DNA of 64,000 nucleotides from Achromobacter xylosoxidans A8. Its GTDB lineage: Bacteria > Pseudomonadota > Gammaproteobacteria > Burkholderiales > Burkholderiaceae_B. A program made the position numbers and the translations under genes. Each line of letters opens with the position of its first letter. Within the stretch, counting starts at the first letter, position 1. The stretch lies in assembly GCF_000165835.1 (NCBI RefSeq), contig NC_014640.1, forward strand, positions 1,860,001 through 1,924,000, written 5' to 3'. Shown piece by piece: positions 18,817 to 28,114 of this stretch. Below the pieces are notes generated by a model. That model ran no database searches, was not told where the DNA came from, and saw only the letters and a list, made by a program, of their open reading frames with translations.

Positions 18817-19746
18817 TCAGGCGGGCTTGCCGCCGAAGCGCGCGGCGATATCCTCCGACAGCGGCGCGTAACGCTCGTTGTCGCGGCCGGCCAGCGCGTC
18901 CAGGTGCGCTTCCGACGCGTCGAACACCTGCCAGTAGACGCGTCCGCAGATTTCGCGGGCGGCATGCCCGGGCCAGTCCTCGGGCAGCATGGGGCCGGGC
19001 AGTTGCGGGTCGTGCAGGACGATGCGGCGCCAGCTGTGCAGCAGCATGACCCGCACGATGAAGGCTTCGGCGGGCGCGGGCGGGGTCTCCAGCAGCTTTT
19101 CCAGCGGGCCGAAATTCTTGGCGAACTGGCGGTACTGCTCGGCCAGTTCATCGAGGTTCCAGCATTGCGAGGCCAGGCTGGCTATCGGCAGGCCGCCGGC
19201 GCCGGCCAGGTCGCGGGCCGACAGCACCAGCGCCCGGTCCGGGATGCCCAGCTTTTCCAGGATGTCGTGCGCGGCGCTCGCCTCGGTGTGCGGATGGGCG
19301 AATAGCCCCGGCGCGATCATGCCGAACCCTTCCCAGACCAGTTCGCGGCGCAGTTCCGCGCGCTCGGCCAGCCCGTTGCCGGTGCGCGGCAAGGCGACCA
19401 GCGTCCATTCCCCGTTCCATTCCTGGGGCGGGCCCACATAGATGCGCTGCGAGGCGTGCGCCGTGTGGCGCAAGCCCTGCTCGGAAATCAGGTAGAGGCT
19501 GCGGCGCCCGTGGCGTTCCGATTGCAGCCAGTTCTGCGCCACCAGGCGGAAGACGCTGGTGCGCAGCAGCCGTTCATTGATGCCCAGCGGCGCCAGCAGT
19601 TCGATCAGGTCGCCCAGCCAGATGGCGCCGCCGTGCGGGGCCAGGGCGTCGCCGAGCAGGCTGACGCAGAGCGATTTCGCGCGCGGCGGATCGTTCTTGA
19701 TCAGGCGTGACAGAAAGCGGTCCAGGGGCGACTGAGGGTTTGCCAT
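18817..19746 (-). CDS. paaX: Phenylacetic acid degradation repressor PaaX
   Basis: 309 residues of the PaaX family: N-terminal winged helix (DRFLSRLIKNDPPRAKSLCVSLLGDALAPHGGAIWLGDLIELL) and a large effector domain that senses phenylacetyl-CoA. It is divergent from paaA and should repress the paa operon. The ATG at 19746 gives the normal family length; the longer open frame upstream crosses the paa promoter region. Confidence 0.92.
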   Translation of the reverse strand: MANPQSPLDRFLSRLIKNDPPRAKSLCVSLLGDALAPHGGAIWLGDLIELLAPLGINERLLRTSVFRLVAQNWLQSERHGRRSLYLISEQGLRHTAHASQRIYVGPPQEWNGEWTLVALPRTGNGLAERAELRRELVWEGFGMIAPGLFAHPHTEASAAHDILEKLGIPDRALVLSARDLAGAGGLPIASLASQCWNLDELAEQYRQFAKNFGPLEKLLETPPAPAEAFIVRVMLLHSWRRIVLHDPQLPGPMLPEDWPGHAAREICGRVYWQVFDASEAHLDALAGRDNERYAPLSEDIAARFGGKPA

Positions 19747-19786
19747 TAGAGGGGGCCGCAGGCGGCCGATATCGGGATCCGCAATA

Positions 19787-19811
19787 TGATACATAAATCC
19801 AATGTGATACA
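19787..19811. promoter_or_regulatory. Candidate PaaX operator repeats
   Basis: TGATACA occurs at 19787-19793 and at 19805-19811, 18 bases apart, in an AT-rich stretch between paaX and paaA. The core resembles the TGATTC of the E. coli PaaX site. The direct-repeat arrangement differs from the palindrome there. Confidence 0.5.
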
Positions 19812-19820
19812 GATTTGAGT

Positions 19821-19849
19821 TTGACAATGAATTTTTTGTATTAAATAAT
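19821..19849 (+). promoter_or_regulatory. paaA promoter
   Basis: TTGACA at 19821-19826, a 17-base spacer and AATAAT at 19844-19849. The start would be near 19856, about 65 bases before paaA. The promoter lies just downstream of the two TGATACA repeats. Confidence 0.75.
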
Positions 19850-19920
19850 CCGCCTATGACATGACGGCACTGCGGAACGTTTGCTTTGCGTTTTCGCAAA
19901 CCGTCTTCAAGGAGACAAAC

Positions 19921-20910
19921 ATGTACGCTCAACTCGTCGAAACCGGCGTCAAGCAGGTCAAGACCGCGGACCAGCTCGAAGGCCGGGAACAGACGTTCCA
20001 GCGCCGGATCGACGACGGCGTCCGCATCGAGGCCAAGGACTGGATGCCGGACGCCTATCGCAAGACGCTCGTGCGCCAGATTTCCCAGCACGCGCACTCC
20101 GAAATCGTGGGCATGCTGCCCGAAGGCAACTGGATCAGCCGCGCGCCTTCACTCAAGCGCAAGGCCATCCTGTTGGCCAAGGTCCAGGACGAAGCCGGCC
20201 ACGGCCTCTACCTGTACAGCGCCGCCGAAACCCTGGGCGTGTCGCGCGACGACCTGATCGACGACCTGCATGCCGGCCGCGCCAAGTACTCCAGCATCTT
20301 CAATTACCCCACGCTCAGCTGGGCCGACATCGGCATGATCGGCTGGCTGGTCGACGGCTCGGCCATCATCAACCAGATCCCGCTGTGCCGCTGTTCCTAC
20401 GGCCCCTATGCGCGGGCCATGGTGCGCGTCTGTAAGGAAGAGTCCTTCCACCAACGCCAGGGCTACGACCTGCTGATGCAGATGTGCCTGCACGGCACGC
20501 CCGAGCAGAAGGCCATGGTGCAGGACTCGCTGAACCGCTGGTGGTGGCCGGCGCTGATGATGTTCGGTCCCTCGGATGCCGATTCGCCCAACAGCGCCCA
20601 GTCCATGGCCTGGAAGATCAAGCTCTTCTCCAACGACGAGCTGCGCCAGAAGATGGTGGACCAGACCGTGCCGCAGGCCGAATACCTGGGCCTGACGGTG
20701 CCGGATCCCGAACTCAAGTGGAACGCCGAACGCGGCCACTACGACTTCGGCGAGATCGATTGGTCCGAGTTCTACGCGGTGCTCAAGGGCAACGGCCCCT
20801 GCAACCGCGAACGCCTGGCCGCGCGCGTCAAGGCGCACGAGGACGGCGCCTGGGTGCGCGATGCCCTGGTCGCCTACGCCGACAAGCAGGCCGAGCGCAA
20901 GGCAGCCTGA
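19921..20910 (+). CDS. paaA: 1,2-phenylacetyl-CoA epoxidase subunit PaaA
   Basis: 329-residue catalytic di-iron subunit of the PaaABCE epoxidase, which converts phenylacetyl-CoA to the ring epoxide. Iron-ligand regions are visible: [27 protein letters not shown] and [14 protein letters not shown]. The ATG at 19921 has AAGGAGACA 6 bases upstream. It is the first gene of the paa operon. Confidence 0.96.
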   Translation: MYAQLVETGVKQVKTADQLEGREQTFQRRIDDGVRIEAKDWMPDAYRKTLVRQISQHAHSEIVGMLPEGNWISRAPSLKRKAILLAKVQDEAGHGLYLYSAAETLGVSRDDLIDDLHAGRAKYSSIFNYPTLSWADIGMIGWLVDGSAIINQIPLCRCSYGPYARAMVRVCKEESFHQRQGYDLLMQMCLHGTPEQKAMVQDSLNRWWWPALMMFGPSDADSPNSAQSMAWKIKLFSNDELRQKMVDQTVPQAEYLGLTVPDPELKWNAERGHYDFGEIDWSEFYAVLKGNGPCNRERLAARVKAHEDGAWVRDALVAYADKQAERKAA

Positions 20911-20993
20911 ACTCGCGTCCGGGCTCCACTCTTCTTCACCACCATTGCAAACCGGAGCGCGCGGCGCGCGCCCGGCATTCGAGGATATCCATC

Positions 20994-21278
20994 ATGAGCA
21001 AAGACTGGCCTTTGTGGGAAGTGTTCATCCGCAGCCAGCACGGCCTGGCGCACAAGCACGTCGGCAGCCTGCACGCATCCGACGCCGAAATGGCGATCAA
21101 TCACGCCCGCGACGTCTACACCCGCCGCAACGAGGGCCTGAGCATCTGGGTGGTGCGCGCCTCCGATATTTCGGCCAGTAGCCCGGGCGACAAGGATCCG
21201 CTGTTCGAACCGGCCAACAGCAAGGTTTATCGGCATCCCACGTTCTTCCCGATGCCCGAAGAAATCAAGCACATGTAA
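20994..21278 (+). CDS. paaB: 1,2-phenylacetyl-CoA epoxidase subunit PaaB
   Basis: 94-residue small subunit that bridges PaaA-PaaC heterodimers. The sequence WPLWEVFIRSQHGLAHKHVGSLHA is diagnostic. The ATG at 20994 follows GAGGATATCC. It lies 83 bases after paaA. Confidence 0.95.
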   Translation: MSKDWPLWEVFIRSQHGLAHKHVGSLHASDAEMAINHARDVYTRRNEGLSIWVVRASDISASSPGDKDPLFEPANSKVYRHPTFFPMPEEIKHM

Positions 21279-21293
21279 GACGGCGGGGGAGAC

Positions 21294-22058
21294 ATGGACA
21301 AGACTCTGTTTGAATACCTGCTGCGCCTGGGCGATTCCTCGCTCATCCTGTCGCAGCGGCTGGGCGCCTGGACCGGCCACGGCCCCATCCTGGAAGAAGA
21401 CCTGGCGCTGACCAACACCGCGCTCGACCTGCTGGGCCAGGCCCGCATGTGGCTGACGCTGGCGGGCGAGGTCGAAGGCGCCGGCCGCGACGAAGACGCG
21501 CTGGCCTACCTGCGCGACGCGCACCAGTTCCACAACGTGCTGCTGGCGGAACGCCCCAACGGCAACTACGCCGACACCATGGCGCGCCAGTTCCTGTTCG
21601 ACGTCTGGCACTACTTCCTCTTGCAGCGCCTGGAGCAGTCGGGCGATGAGCGCGTCGCCGCCATCGCGGCCAAGGCCATCAAGGAAGTGACCTATCACGT
21701 GCGCCGTTCCTCGGACATGGTGGTGCGCCTGGGCGACGGCACGGCGGAAAGCCACGCCAAGATGCAGGCGGCCATCGACGACGCCTGGCGCTTCACCGGC
21801 GAGCTGTTCGCCGACGATGCCATCGATCAGGACGTCGTCGCCCGCGGCATCGGCTGTGAACTGTCGGCCTTGCGCCAGCCCTGGCTGGCACACGTGCGCG
21901 AAGTGCTGGAAGAGGCCACCCTGACCGTGCCCGACGAGTCCGCCGCCAACCATCTGGCGTATCGCGGCGGCCGCCAGGGCAAGCACACCGAGGAACTGGG
22001 CTACGTGCTCGCTGAAATGCAGTTCCTGCCGCGCGCCTATCCCGGAGCCACCTGGTGA
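21294..22058 (+). CDS. paaC: 1,2-phenylacetyl-CoA epoxidase subunit PaaC
   Basis: 254-residue structural ferritin-like partner of PaaA. It has the LGDSSLILSQRLGAWTGHGP N terminus and lacks a full set of iron ligands in the family. GGGGGAGAC precedes the ATG. Its stop overlaps the paaD GTG by four bases. Confidence 0.95.
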   Translation: MDKTLFEYLLRLGDSSLILSQRLGAWTGHGPILEEDLALTNTALDLLGQARMWLTLAGEVEGAGRDEDALAYLRDAHQFHNVLLAERPNGNYADTMARQFLFDVWHYFLLQRLEQSGDERVAAIAAKAIKEVTYHVRRSSDMVVRLGDGTAESHAKMQAAIDDAWRFTGELFADDAIDQDVVARGIGCELSALRQPWLAHVREVLEEATLTVPDESAANHLAYRGGRQGKHTEELGYVLAEMQFLPRAYPGATW

Positions 22059-22561
22059 ACGCGCTGGCGCCCGTATCCGCCGACCAGGTCTACACCTGGC
22101 TGCAGGAGGTCCCCGATCCGGAGATCCCCGTGCTGTCCGTGGTGGATCTGGGCGTGGTGCGCGACGTGTCCTGGGATGGCGAGGCCTGTGTCGTGGTCAT
22201 CACGCCCACGTACTCCGGCTGTCCGGCCATGCGCGAGATCACCCAGGACATCCAGCAGACGTTGGCCCGCCACGGCATCGCCGAGGTCCGCGTGGAAACC
22301 CGCCTCGCGCCGGCCTGGACCACCGACTGGATGAGCGAAAAGGGACGTGAGGCGCTCAAGGGCTACGGCATCGCCGCGCCCGCCGAACGCGCCGTCGACA
22401 TTTCGGGCATCAGCCGGCGCGCGTCTGGCCCCGCCATCGCCTGCCCGCGCTGCGGTTCGAAAGACACGCGCCTGGTCAGCAACTTCGGGTCCACGTCGTG
22501 CAAGGCGCTGTATCGCTGCGTGTCTTGCCGCGAGCCCTTCGATTATTTCAAGACTCACTGA
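22055..22561 (+). CDS. paaD: Phenylacetate degradation iron-sulfur maturation protein PaaD
   Basis: 168 residues starting at GTG 22055, which overlaps the paaC stop. The N-terminal two thirds is a MIP18/DUF59 domain (VPDPEIPVLSVVDLGVVRDV). The C terminus has a four-cysteine zinc ribbon (CPRCGSKDT, then CKALYRCVSC). It is thought to mature the iron-sulfur cluster of PaaE. Confidence 0.92.
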   Translation: MNALAPVSADQVYTWLQEVPDPEIPVLSVVDLGVVRDVSWDGEACVVVITPTYSGCPAMREITQDIQQTLARHGIAEVRVETRLAPAWTTDWMSEKGREALKGYGIAAPAERAVDISGISRRASGPAIACPRCGSKDTRLVSNFGSTSCKALYRCVSCREPFDYFKTH

Positions 22562-22574
22562 GAGCGGTTTCGCA

Positions 22575-23663
22575 ATGAGCCAGAACCAATTCCATGCCTT
22601 GACGGTGGCTTCGGTGGCGCGCAACACGCGCGACGCCGTGGTCGTGACCTTCGACCTGCCCGAGACGCTGGCGCAAGAGTTCGCCTTCCTGCCGGGCCAG
22701 TACCTGACGCTGCGCACCGAGCTGGACGGCCAGGAACAGCGCCGCTCCTACTCCATCTGTTCCGCGCCGAACGACAAGCTGCTGCGCGTGGCCATCAAGA
22801 AGGTGGACGAGGGCGTTTTTTCCAGCTGGGCCAACCATGAGCTGCAACCGGGCCAGACCCTGGAAGTCATGGCGCCGGCCGGCAACTTCACCGTCGATTT
22901 TTCGCCCGAGAACAAGCGCCACTATGTGGCGTTTGCCGTAGGCAGCGGCATCACGCCGGTGTTCTCGCTGGTCAAGACCGCGCTGTCGACCGAGCCCAAT
23001 AGCAAGTTCACGTTGTTCTTCGGCAACCGCGCCTCGTCGGCCGTGCTGTTCCGCGAAGAGATCGAAGACCTGAAGAACCTCTACATGGAGCGCTTCTCGC
23101 TGGTTTACATCATGAGCCGCGAGACCCAGGACATCGAACTCTTCAACGGCCGCCTGGACGGCGACAAGGTCGACCAGCTGATGGCGGCCTGGATGAGTCC
23201 CGAGGATATCGATTACGCTTTTGTCTGTGGTCCGCAGACCATGACCGAAAGCGTGGTCGAGCGGCTGCAGGCCCGCGGCATTCCGAAGTCGAACATCAAG
23301 TTCGAACTGTTCGGCGCGCCCAAGGGGCCGCGCGCATTGCGCACCGGCCAGGACGCCCGCCAGGCGCCCGGCAAGGGCCAGTGCGAAGTGACCGTGGTGC
23401 AGGACGGCCACAGCCGCATGTTCGTGATTGAAAAGAATAAAGACAGCGTGCTGGATTCGGCGCTGGCGCAAGGGATAGAACTGCCGTATTCGTGCAAGGG
23501 CGGAGTGTGCTCCACCTGCCGCTGCAAGGTCATCGAAGGCGAGGTGGACATGGATGCCAACTTCGCCCTGGAAGACTACGAAGTGGCGCGCGGTTTCATC
23601 CTGAGCTGCCAGAGCTTCCCCGTCAGCGACCGCCTGGTCATCGACTTCGACCAGGAAACCTGA
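22575..23663 (+). CDS. paaE: Phenylacetyl-CoA epoxidase reductase PaaE
   Basis: 362-residue electron-transfer subunit: FAD-binding domain (RRSYSICSAPND near residue 56), NAD(P) domain, and a C-terminal plant-type 2Fe-2S ferredoxin domain with CKGGVCSTCRCKV near residue 305 and a last cysteine in LSCQS. It passes electrons from NADPH to PaaA. The ATG at 22575 lies 13 bases after paaD. The frame extends far upstream only as overlap. Confidence 0.95.
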   Translation: MSQNQFHALTVASVARNTRDAVVVTFDLPETLAQEFAFLPGQYLTLRTELDGQEQRRSYSICSAPNDKLLRVAIKKVDEGVFSSWANHELQPGQTLEVMAPAGNFTVDFSPENKRHYVAFAVGSGITPVFSLVKTALSTEPNSKFTLFFGNRASSAVLFREEIEDLKNLYMERFSLVYIMSRETQDIELFNGRLDGDKVDQLMAAWMSPEDIDYAFVCGPQTMTESVVERLQARGIPKSNIKFELFGAPKGPRALRTGQDARQAPGKGQCEVTVVQDGHSRMFVIEKNKDSVLDSALAQGIELPYSCKGGVCSTCRCKVIEGEVDMDANFALEDYEVARGFILSCQSFPVSDRLVIDFDQET

Positions 23664-23711
23664 CCCGGCCCGCGCCAGGCAGATAAAACCATATCCATTT
23701 GGAGAGACGCA

Positions 23712-25376
23712 GTGTCCCAACAATTCTTCGAACGCCACCAGCCCCTGCTGGAACAAGCCATGGCCGCAGCCTCCTTGCGCGGCTACTGGAGCCCGTTTGC
23801 CGAGTCGCCCAGCCCGCGCAACTATGGCGAGACCGCCAACGACGAGGGCCGCGCCGCCTTTGAAGCGCTGCAAGGCAAGCCTTTCCCGCTGAACCTGCAT
23901 GACGCCGACGGCACCGTGGGCGGCGAGCAGTCGCCCTTTGGCTTCGACCTGGGCATCACCTATCCGCGCGTCCCCGCCGACAAGCTGATCGCCGCTTCCA
24001 AGCGCGCGCTGGAAGACTGGCGCCGCGCCGGTCCGCGCGCCTGGGTGGGCGTGTCGCTGGAAATCCTGGCCCGCCTGAACAAGCGCAGCTTCGAGATCGC
24101 CTATGCGGTCCAGCACACCACCGGCCAGGGCTTCATGATGGCCTTCCAGGCCGGCGGCCCGCACGCGCAGGACCGCGGCTTCGAAGCCGTGACCTACGCC
24201 TGGCAGGAAATGTCGCGCATCCCGGGCGTGGCCGTTTGGGAAAAGCCGCAGGGCAAGAATGACCCGATCCGCATGGAAAAGCAGTTCACCGTGGTGCCGC
24301 GCGGCGTCGCGCTGGTGATCGGCTGCTCCACCTTCCCGACCTGGAACGGCTACCCCGGCCTGTTCGCCAGCCTGGCCACCGGCAACACCGTCATCGTCAA
24401 GCCGCATCCCGGCGCGATCCTGCCCCTGGCCATCACCGTGAAGGTGGCGCGCGAAGTGCTGCAGGAAGCGGGCTTCGACCCGGACGTGGTGCTGCTGGCG
24501 GCGCACGCCGCCGGCGACGACACCGCGCAGAAGCTGGCGCTGGACCCGGCCGTCAAGATCGTCGACTTCACCGGCAGCACCGCCAACGGCGACTGGCTGG
24601 AGAACAACGCCCGCCAGGCGCTGGTCTACACCGAGAAGGCCGGCGTCAACCAGGTCATCATCGATTCCACCGACGACCTGAAGGGCGTGGCCCGCAACCT
24701 GGCGTTCTCGCTGGCCCTCTACTCGGGCCAGATGTGCACCGCGCCGCAGAACATCTATGTGCCGCGCGACGGCATCCAGACGCCGGAAGGCCGCGTCAGC
24801 TTCGATGAAGTCGCCGCCGCCCTGGGCGCCGCGGTCGAGAAGGTCGGCGCCGATGCGGCCAAGGCCGTCGAGTTGACTGGCGCGATCCAGAACCAAGGCA
24901 TCGTCGAGCGCATCGAAAAGGCCCGCGCGCTGGGCCTGCCGGTGGTGGCCGACAGCAAGGCGCTGACGCACCCGCAATTTGAGAACGCCCGTGTCCGCAC
25001 GCCGCTCTTGCTGCGCACGGAAGCCGGCAACGCCGCCATCAGCCAGGAATGGTTCGGTCCGATCGCCTTCGTGGTCGCCACGGATTCCACCACCCACAGC
25101 ATCCAGCTGGCGCGCGACAGCGTGATCAAGCATGGCGCGTTGTCGCTGTCCGCCTACACCACCAGCGACGCCGTCGCCGACCAGGTGCAGGACGCGGCGG
25201 AAGTCTCGGGCGTGTCGCTGTCGCTGAACTTGACGGGTGGTGTGTTCGTCAACCAGACGGCCGCCTTCAGCGACTTCCACGGCACCGGCGCCAACCCGGC
25301 CGCCAACGCCGCGCTGTCGGACTCGGCTTTCGTATCCAACCGCTTCCGCGTGGTGCAAACCCGCCGTCATGTCTGA
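23712..25376 (+). CDS. paaN: PaaN-type aldehyde dehydrogenase of phenylacetate pathway
   Basis: 554 residues starting at GTG 23712 behind GGAGAGA. It is an aldehyde dehydrogenase of the PaaN group, with the cofactor-site stretch VALVIGCSTFPTWNGYPGLF and the catalytic region YSGQMCTAPQNIYV. It oxidises the open-chain semialdehyde made after ring cleavage. Unlike E. coli PaaZ (about 680 residues) it has no fused MaoC hydratase domain, so ring opening needs a separate hydratase that is not in this window. Confidence 0.88.
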   Translation: MSQQFFERHQPLLEQAMAAASLRGYWSPFAESPSPRNYGETANDEGRAAFEALQGKPFPLNLHDADGTVGGEQSPFGFDLGITYPRVPADKLIAASKRALEDWRRAGPRAWVGVSLEILARLNKRSFEIAYAVQHTTGQGFMMAFQAGGPHAQDRGFEAVTYAWQEMSRIPGVAVWEKPQGKNDPIRMEKQFTVVPRGVALVIGCSTFPTWNGYPGLFASLATGNTVIVKPHPGAILPLAITVKVAREVLQEAGFDPDVVLLAAHAAGDDTAQKLALDPAVKIVDFTGSTANGDWLENNARQALVYTEKAGVNQVIIDSTDDLKGVARNLAFSLALYSGQMCTAPQNIYVPRDGIQTPEGRVSFDEVAAALGAAVEKVGADAAKAVELTGAIQNQGIVERIEKARALGLPVVADSKALTHPQFENARVRTPLLLRTEAGNAAISQEWFGPIAFVVATDSTTHSIQLARDSVIKHGALSLSAYTTSDAVADQVQDAAEVSGVSLSLNLTGGVFVNQTAAFSDFHGTGANPAANAALSDSAFVSNRFRVVQTRRHV

Positions 25377-25390
25377 ACGGAGCGGCTGAC

Positions 25391-26179
25391 ATGAGCTACC
25401 AGGATATCCAATTCGACCTGTCCGGCGGCATCGCGCGCCTGACGCTGAACCGTCCCGACAAGCTGAACAGCTTCACGGCCAACATGCACGGCGAAGTGGC
25501 CGAGGCGTTGACGCGCGTGGAAAACGAAGGCGCGCGCGTGCTGCTGCTGACCGGCGCCGGCCGCGGCTTCTGCGCCGGCCAGGACCTGAGCGAGCGCAAG
25601 CCCGCCGCCGACGGCACGCCGCCCGACCTGGGCGAGACCGTCGACAAGTTCTACGGACCGCTGGTGCGCCGCGTGAACGCCTTGCCCATGCCGGTGGTGG
25701 TGGGCGTGAATGGCGTGGCCGCCGGCGCGGGCGCCAATCTGGCGTTTGCCGGCGACATCGTCATCGCCAAGGCTTCGGCCACGTTCATCCAGTCGTTCTG
25801 CCGTCTTGGGCTGATCCCCGACACCGGCGGCACCTTCGTGCTGCCGCGCCTGGTGGGCCGCGCCCGCGCCATGGGCCTGGCCATGCTGGGCGACAAGCTC
25901 AGCGCCAAGCAGGCCGAGGAGTGGGGCCTGATCTGGCAATGCGTGGCGGACGAGGAGTTCGACGCCGCGCTGGAAAGCTTGGCGCAGCATTTCGCCAAGG
26001 CTCCGACCAAGGGCCTGGCTTTCACCAAGCGGGCCATGCAGGCCAGCCTGGGCAACGACCTGTCCACGCAGCTGGACCTGGAACGCGACATGATGCGCGA
26101 ACTCGGCCGCAGCGCGGACTACGCGGAAGGCGTGGCCGCCTTCCTGGGCAAGCGCGAACCGCAATTCAAGGGGCAATAA
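25391..26179 (+). CDS. paaG: Ring 1,2-epoxyphenylacetyl-CoA isomerase PaaG
   Basis: 262-residue crotonase-fold enzyme. Oxyanion-hole segments GAGRGFCAGQDLSER and GVNGVAAGAGANLAFAGDIV are visible. It isomerises the epoxide to oxepin-CoA and also acts later in the pathway. ATG 25391 is 14 bases after paaN. Confidence 0.94.
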   Translation: MSYQDIQFDLSGGIARLTLNRPDKLNSFTANMHGEVAEALTRVENEGARVLLLTGAGRGFCAGQDLSERKPAADGTPPDLGETVDKFYGPLVRRVNALPMPVVVGVNGVAAGAGANLAFAGDIVIAKASATFIQSFCRLGLIPDTGGTFVLPRLVGRARAMGLAMLGDKLSAKQAEEWGLIWQCVADEEFDAALESLAQHFAKAPTKGLAFTKRAMQASLGNDLSTQLDLERDMMRELGRSADYAEGVAAFLGKREPQFKGQ

Positions 26180-26181
26180 GA

Positions 26182-26652
26182 ATGAACGCACACGTTCCCG
26201 CGGTCGAAGTGCCGGCCGATCCCCAGGAGCTGGCGCAGGCCGTCGGCACCGTCATGTTTGCAGGCGACGCGGCGTCGCAAGGCCTGGACATGAAAATCGA
26301 GGAAATGGCGCCGGGCTACGCGCGCCTGACCATGCGCGTGCGCGCCGACATGCTGAACGGCCACAAGACCTGCCATGGCGGATTCATCTTCGCCCTGGCG
26401 GACAGCGCCTTCGCCTTTTCCTGCAATTCGCGCAACGTCAGCACGGTGGCGTCGGGCTGCACCATCGACTACCTGGCGCCGGGCTTCGAAGGCGACCTGC
26501 TGACCGCAGTGGCGCAGGAGCGCTCGCTGGCCGGCCGCACCGGCGTCTACGACGTAACCGTGACCAACCAGGATGGGCGTAACGTGGCGCTGTTCCGCGG
26601 CCGTTCCTACCGCATCAAGGGCCAGATCGTTGGCGTCCCCGCGGACGCTTGA
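26182..26652 (+). CDS. paaI: Hydroxyphenylacetyl-CoA thioesterase PaaI
   Basis: 156-residue hotdog-fold thioesterase. The active-site region is GHKTCHGGFIFALADSAFAFSCNSR. It is a salvage enzyme that hydrolyses dead-end CoA esters to free CoA. It begins 2 bases after the paaG stop, so translation is probably coupled. Confidence 0.93.
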   Translation: MNAHVPAVEVPADPQELAQAVGTVMFAGDAASQGLDMKIEEMAPGYARLTMRVRADMLNGHKTCHGGFIFALADSAFAFSCNSRNVSTVASGCTIDYLAPGFEGDLLTAVAQERSLAGRTGVYDVTVTNQDGRNVALFRGRSYRIKGQIVGVPADA

Positions 26653-26763
26653 GCCAGCCAACCAACCAAAGATACGGCCGCGGGCCGGGCCGCGAGCGGG
26701 CAGGGCTTCCGCCCGCCGCGCGACCGGGCTCCGCGCAGAGAGAATTTCAGGAGAGAGATAACC

Positions 26764-28077
26764 ATGTCCAACACCATGAGCAAGCCGGGGCTGGATCCCA
26801 TCGAGCATGCCAGCGAGGATGAACTGCGCGCGCTGCAACTGGAGCGGCTGAAGTGGTCGCTCAAGCATGCCTATGAAAACGTGCCGCACTACAAGAAGGC
26901 TTTCGATGAAGCCGGCGTGCATCCCGACGACCTGAAGCAGCTGTCCGATATTTCGAAGTTCCCCTTCACCACGAAGAAGGAACTGCGCGAGAACTATCCC
27001 TTCGGCATGTTCGCCGTGCCGCGCGAGCGCATCTCGCGCATCCATGCATCCAGCGGCACCACCGGCAAGCCGACGGTGGTGGGCTATACCCAGGGCGACC
27101 TGGACAACTGGGCCAACCTGGTGGCGCGTTCCATCCGCGCGGCGGGCGGCAAGCCCGGCGACACGGTGCACGTGGCCTACGGCTACGGCCTGTTCACCGG
27201 CGGCCTGGGCGCGCATTACGGCGCGGAACGCCTGGGTTGCACGGTCATCCCGATGTCGGGCGGACAGACCGAAAAGCAGGTGCAGCTGATCAACGATTTC
27301 CGTCCGGACATCATCATGGTCACGCCCTCCTACTTCTGCAATATTCTGGAGGAACAGCGCCGCCAGGGGATTGATCCGCGTCAAAGTTCGCTGCGCATCG
27401 GCATCTTCGGCGCCGAACCCTGGACCGGGCAGATGCGCGCCGACATCGAGACCGAAGCCGGCATCGACGCCGTGGATATCTACGGCTTGTCCGAAGTGAT
27501 GGGGCCGGGCGTGGCCAGCGAATGCGTCGAGACCAAGGACGGCCCGGTGGTCTGGGAAGACCACTTCTACGCGGAAATCATCAATCCCGACACGGGCGAA
27601 CCCGTGGCCGACGGCGAGCCGGGCGAGCTGGTGTTCACCTCGCTGACCAAGGAAGCGATGCCCATCATCCGCTACCGCACCCGCGACCTGACGCGCCTGC
27701 TGCCGCCGACCGCGCGCAGCATGCGCCGCATCGGCAAGATCACCGGCCGCAGCGACGACATGCTGATCGTGCGCGGCGTCAACATGTTCCCGACCCAGGT
27801 CGAGGAACTGGTCCTGAAGATCGCCCAGCTGGCGCCGCACTATCAGCTGGTGCTGTCGCGCAGCGGCAATATGGACGAGCTGGAAATCCTGACCGAACTG
27901 CGCGCCGAGTTTTCGACCCTGTCGGATGCGGAACGCGCGAACCTGGGCAAGCAATTGCAGCACGCGGTCAAGACGCATATTGGCGTCAGCGCGCGTATCC
28001 AGGTGTCGGACTCGGGCCATGTGGAACGCACGCTGACCGGCAAGGCGCGCCGCGTGATCGACAAGCGACCGAAATAA
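26764..28077 (+). CDS. paaK: Phenylacetate-CoA ligase PaaK
   Basis: 437-residue adenylate-forming ligase that activates phenylacetate with CoA, the entry step. The P-loop is ASSGTTGKPTVVGYT, with later YGLSEVMGPG and TGRSDDMLIVRGVNMFP motifs. GGAGAGAG precedes the ATG. A 111-base gap to paaI holds GC-rich sequence and no clear promoter. It closes the operon at a strong terminator. Confidence 0.96.
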   Translation: MSNTMSKPGLDPIEHASEDELRALQLERLKWSLKHAYENVPHYKKAFDEAGVHPDDLKQLSDISKFPFTTKKELRENYPFGMFAVPRERISRIHASSGTTGKPTVVGYTQGDLDNWANLVARSIRAAGGKPGDTVHVAYGYGLFTGGLGAHYGAERLGCTVIPMSGGQTEKQVQLINDFRPDIIMVTPSYFCNILEEQRRQGIDPRQSSLRIGIFGAEPWTGQMRADIETEAGIDAVDIYGLSEVMGPGVASECVETKDGPVVWEDHFYAEIINPDTGEPVADGEPGELVFTSLTKEAMPIIRYRTRDLTRLLPPTARSMRRIGKITGRSDDMLIVRGVNMFPTQVEELVLKIAQLAPHYQLVLSRSGNMDELEILTELRAEFSTLSDAERANLGKQLQHAVKTHIGVSARIQVSDSGHVERTLTGKARRVIDKRPK

Positions 28078-28083
28078 GGTCCT

Positions 28084-28114
28084 AAAAAAAGCAGCCGCAA
28101 GGCTGCTTTTTTAC
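28084..28114. terminator. Bidirectional terminator after paaK
   Basis: AAAAAAAGCAGCC, loop GCAA, GGCTGCTTTTTT. A- and T-runs on both sides allow it to serve paaK and the convergent MATE gene. Confidence 0.92.

Noticed and set aside
19861..19920. Sigma-54 promoter before paaA
   Set aside because: GGCAC and TTTGC occur but the GG and GC elements are not ten bases apart; a good TTGACA promoter explains the gene.
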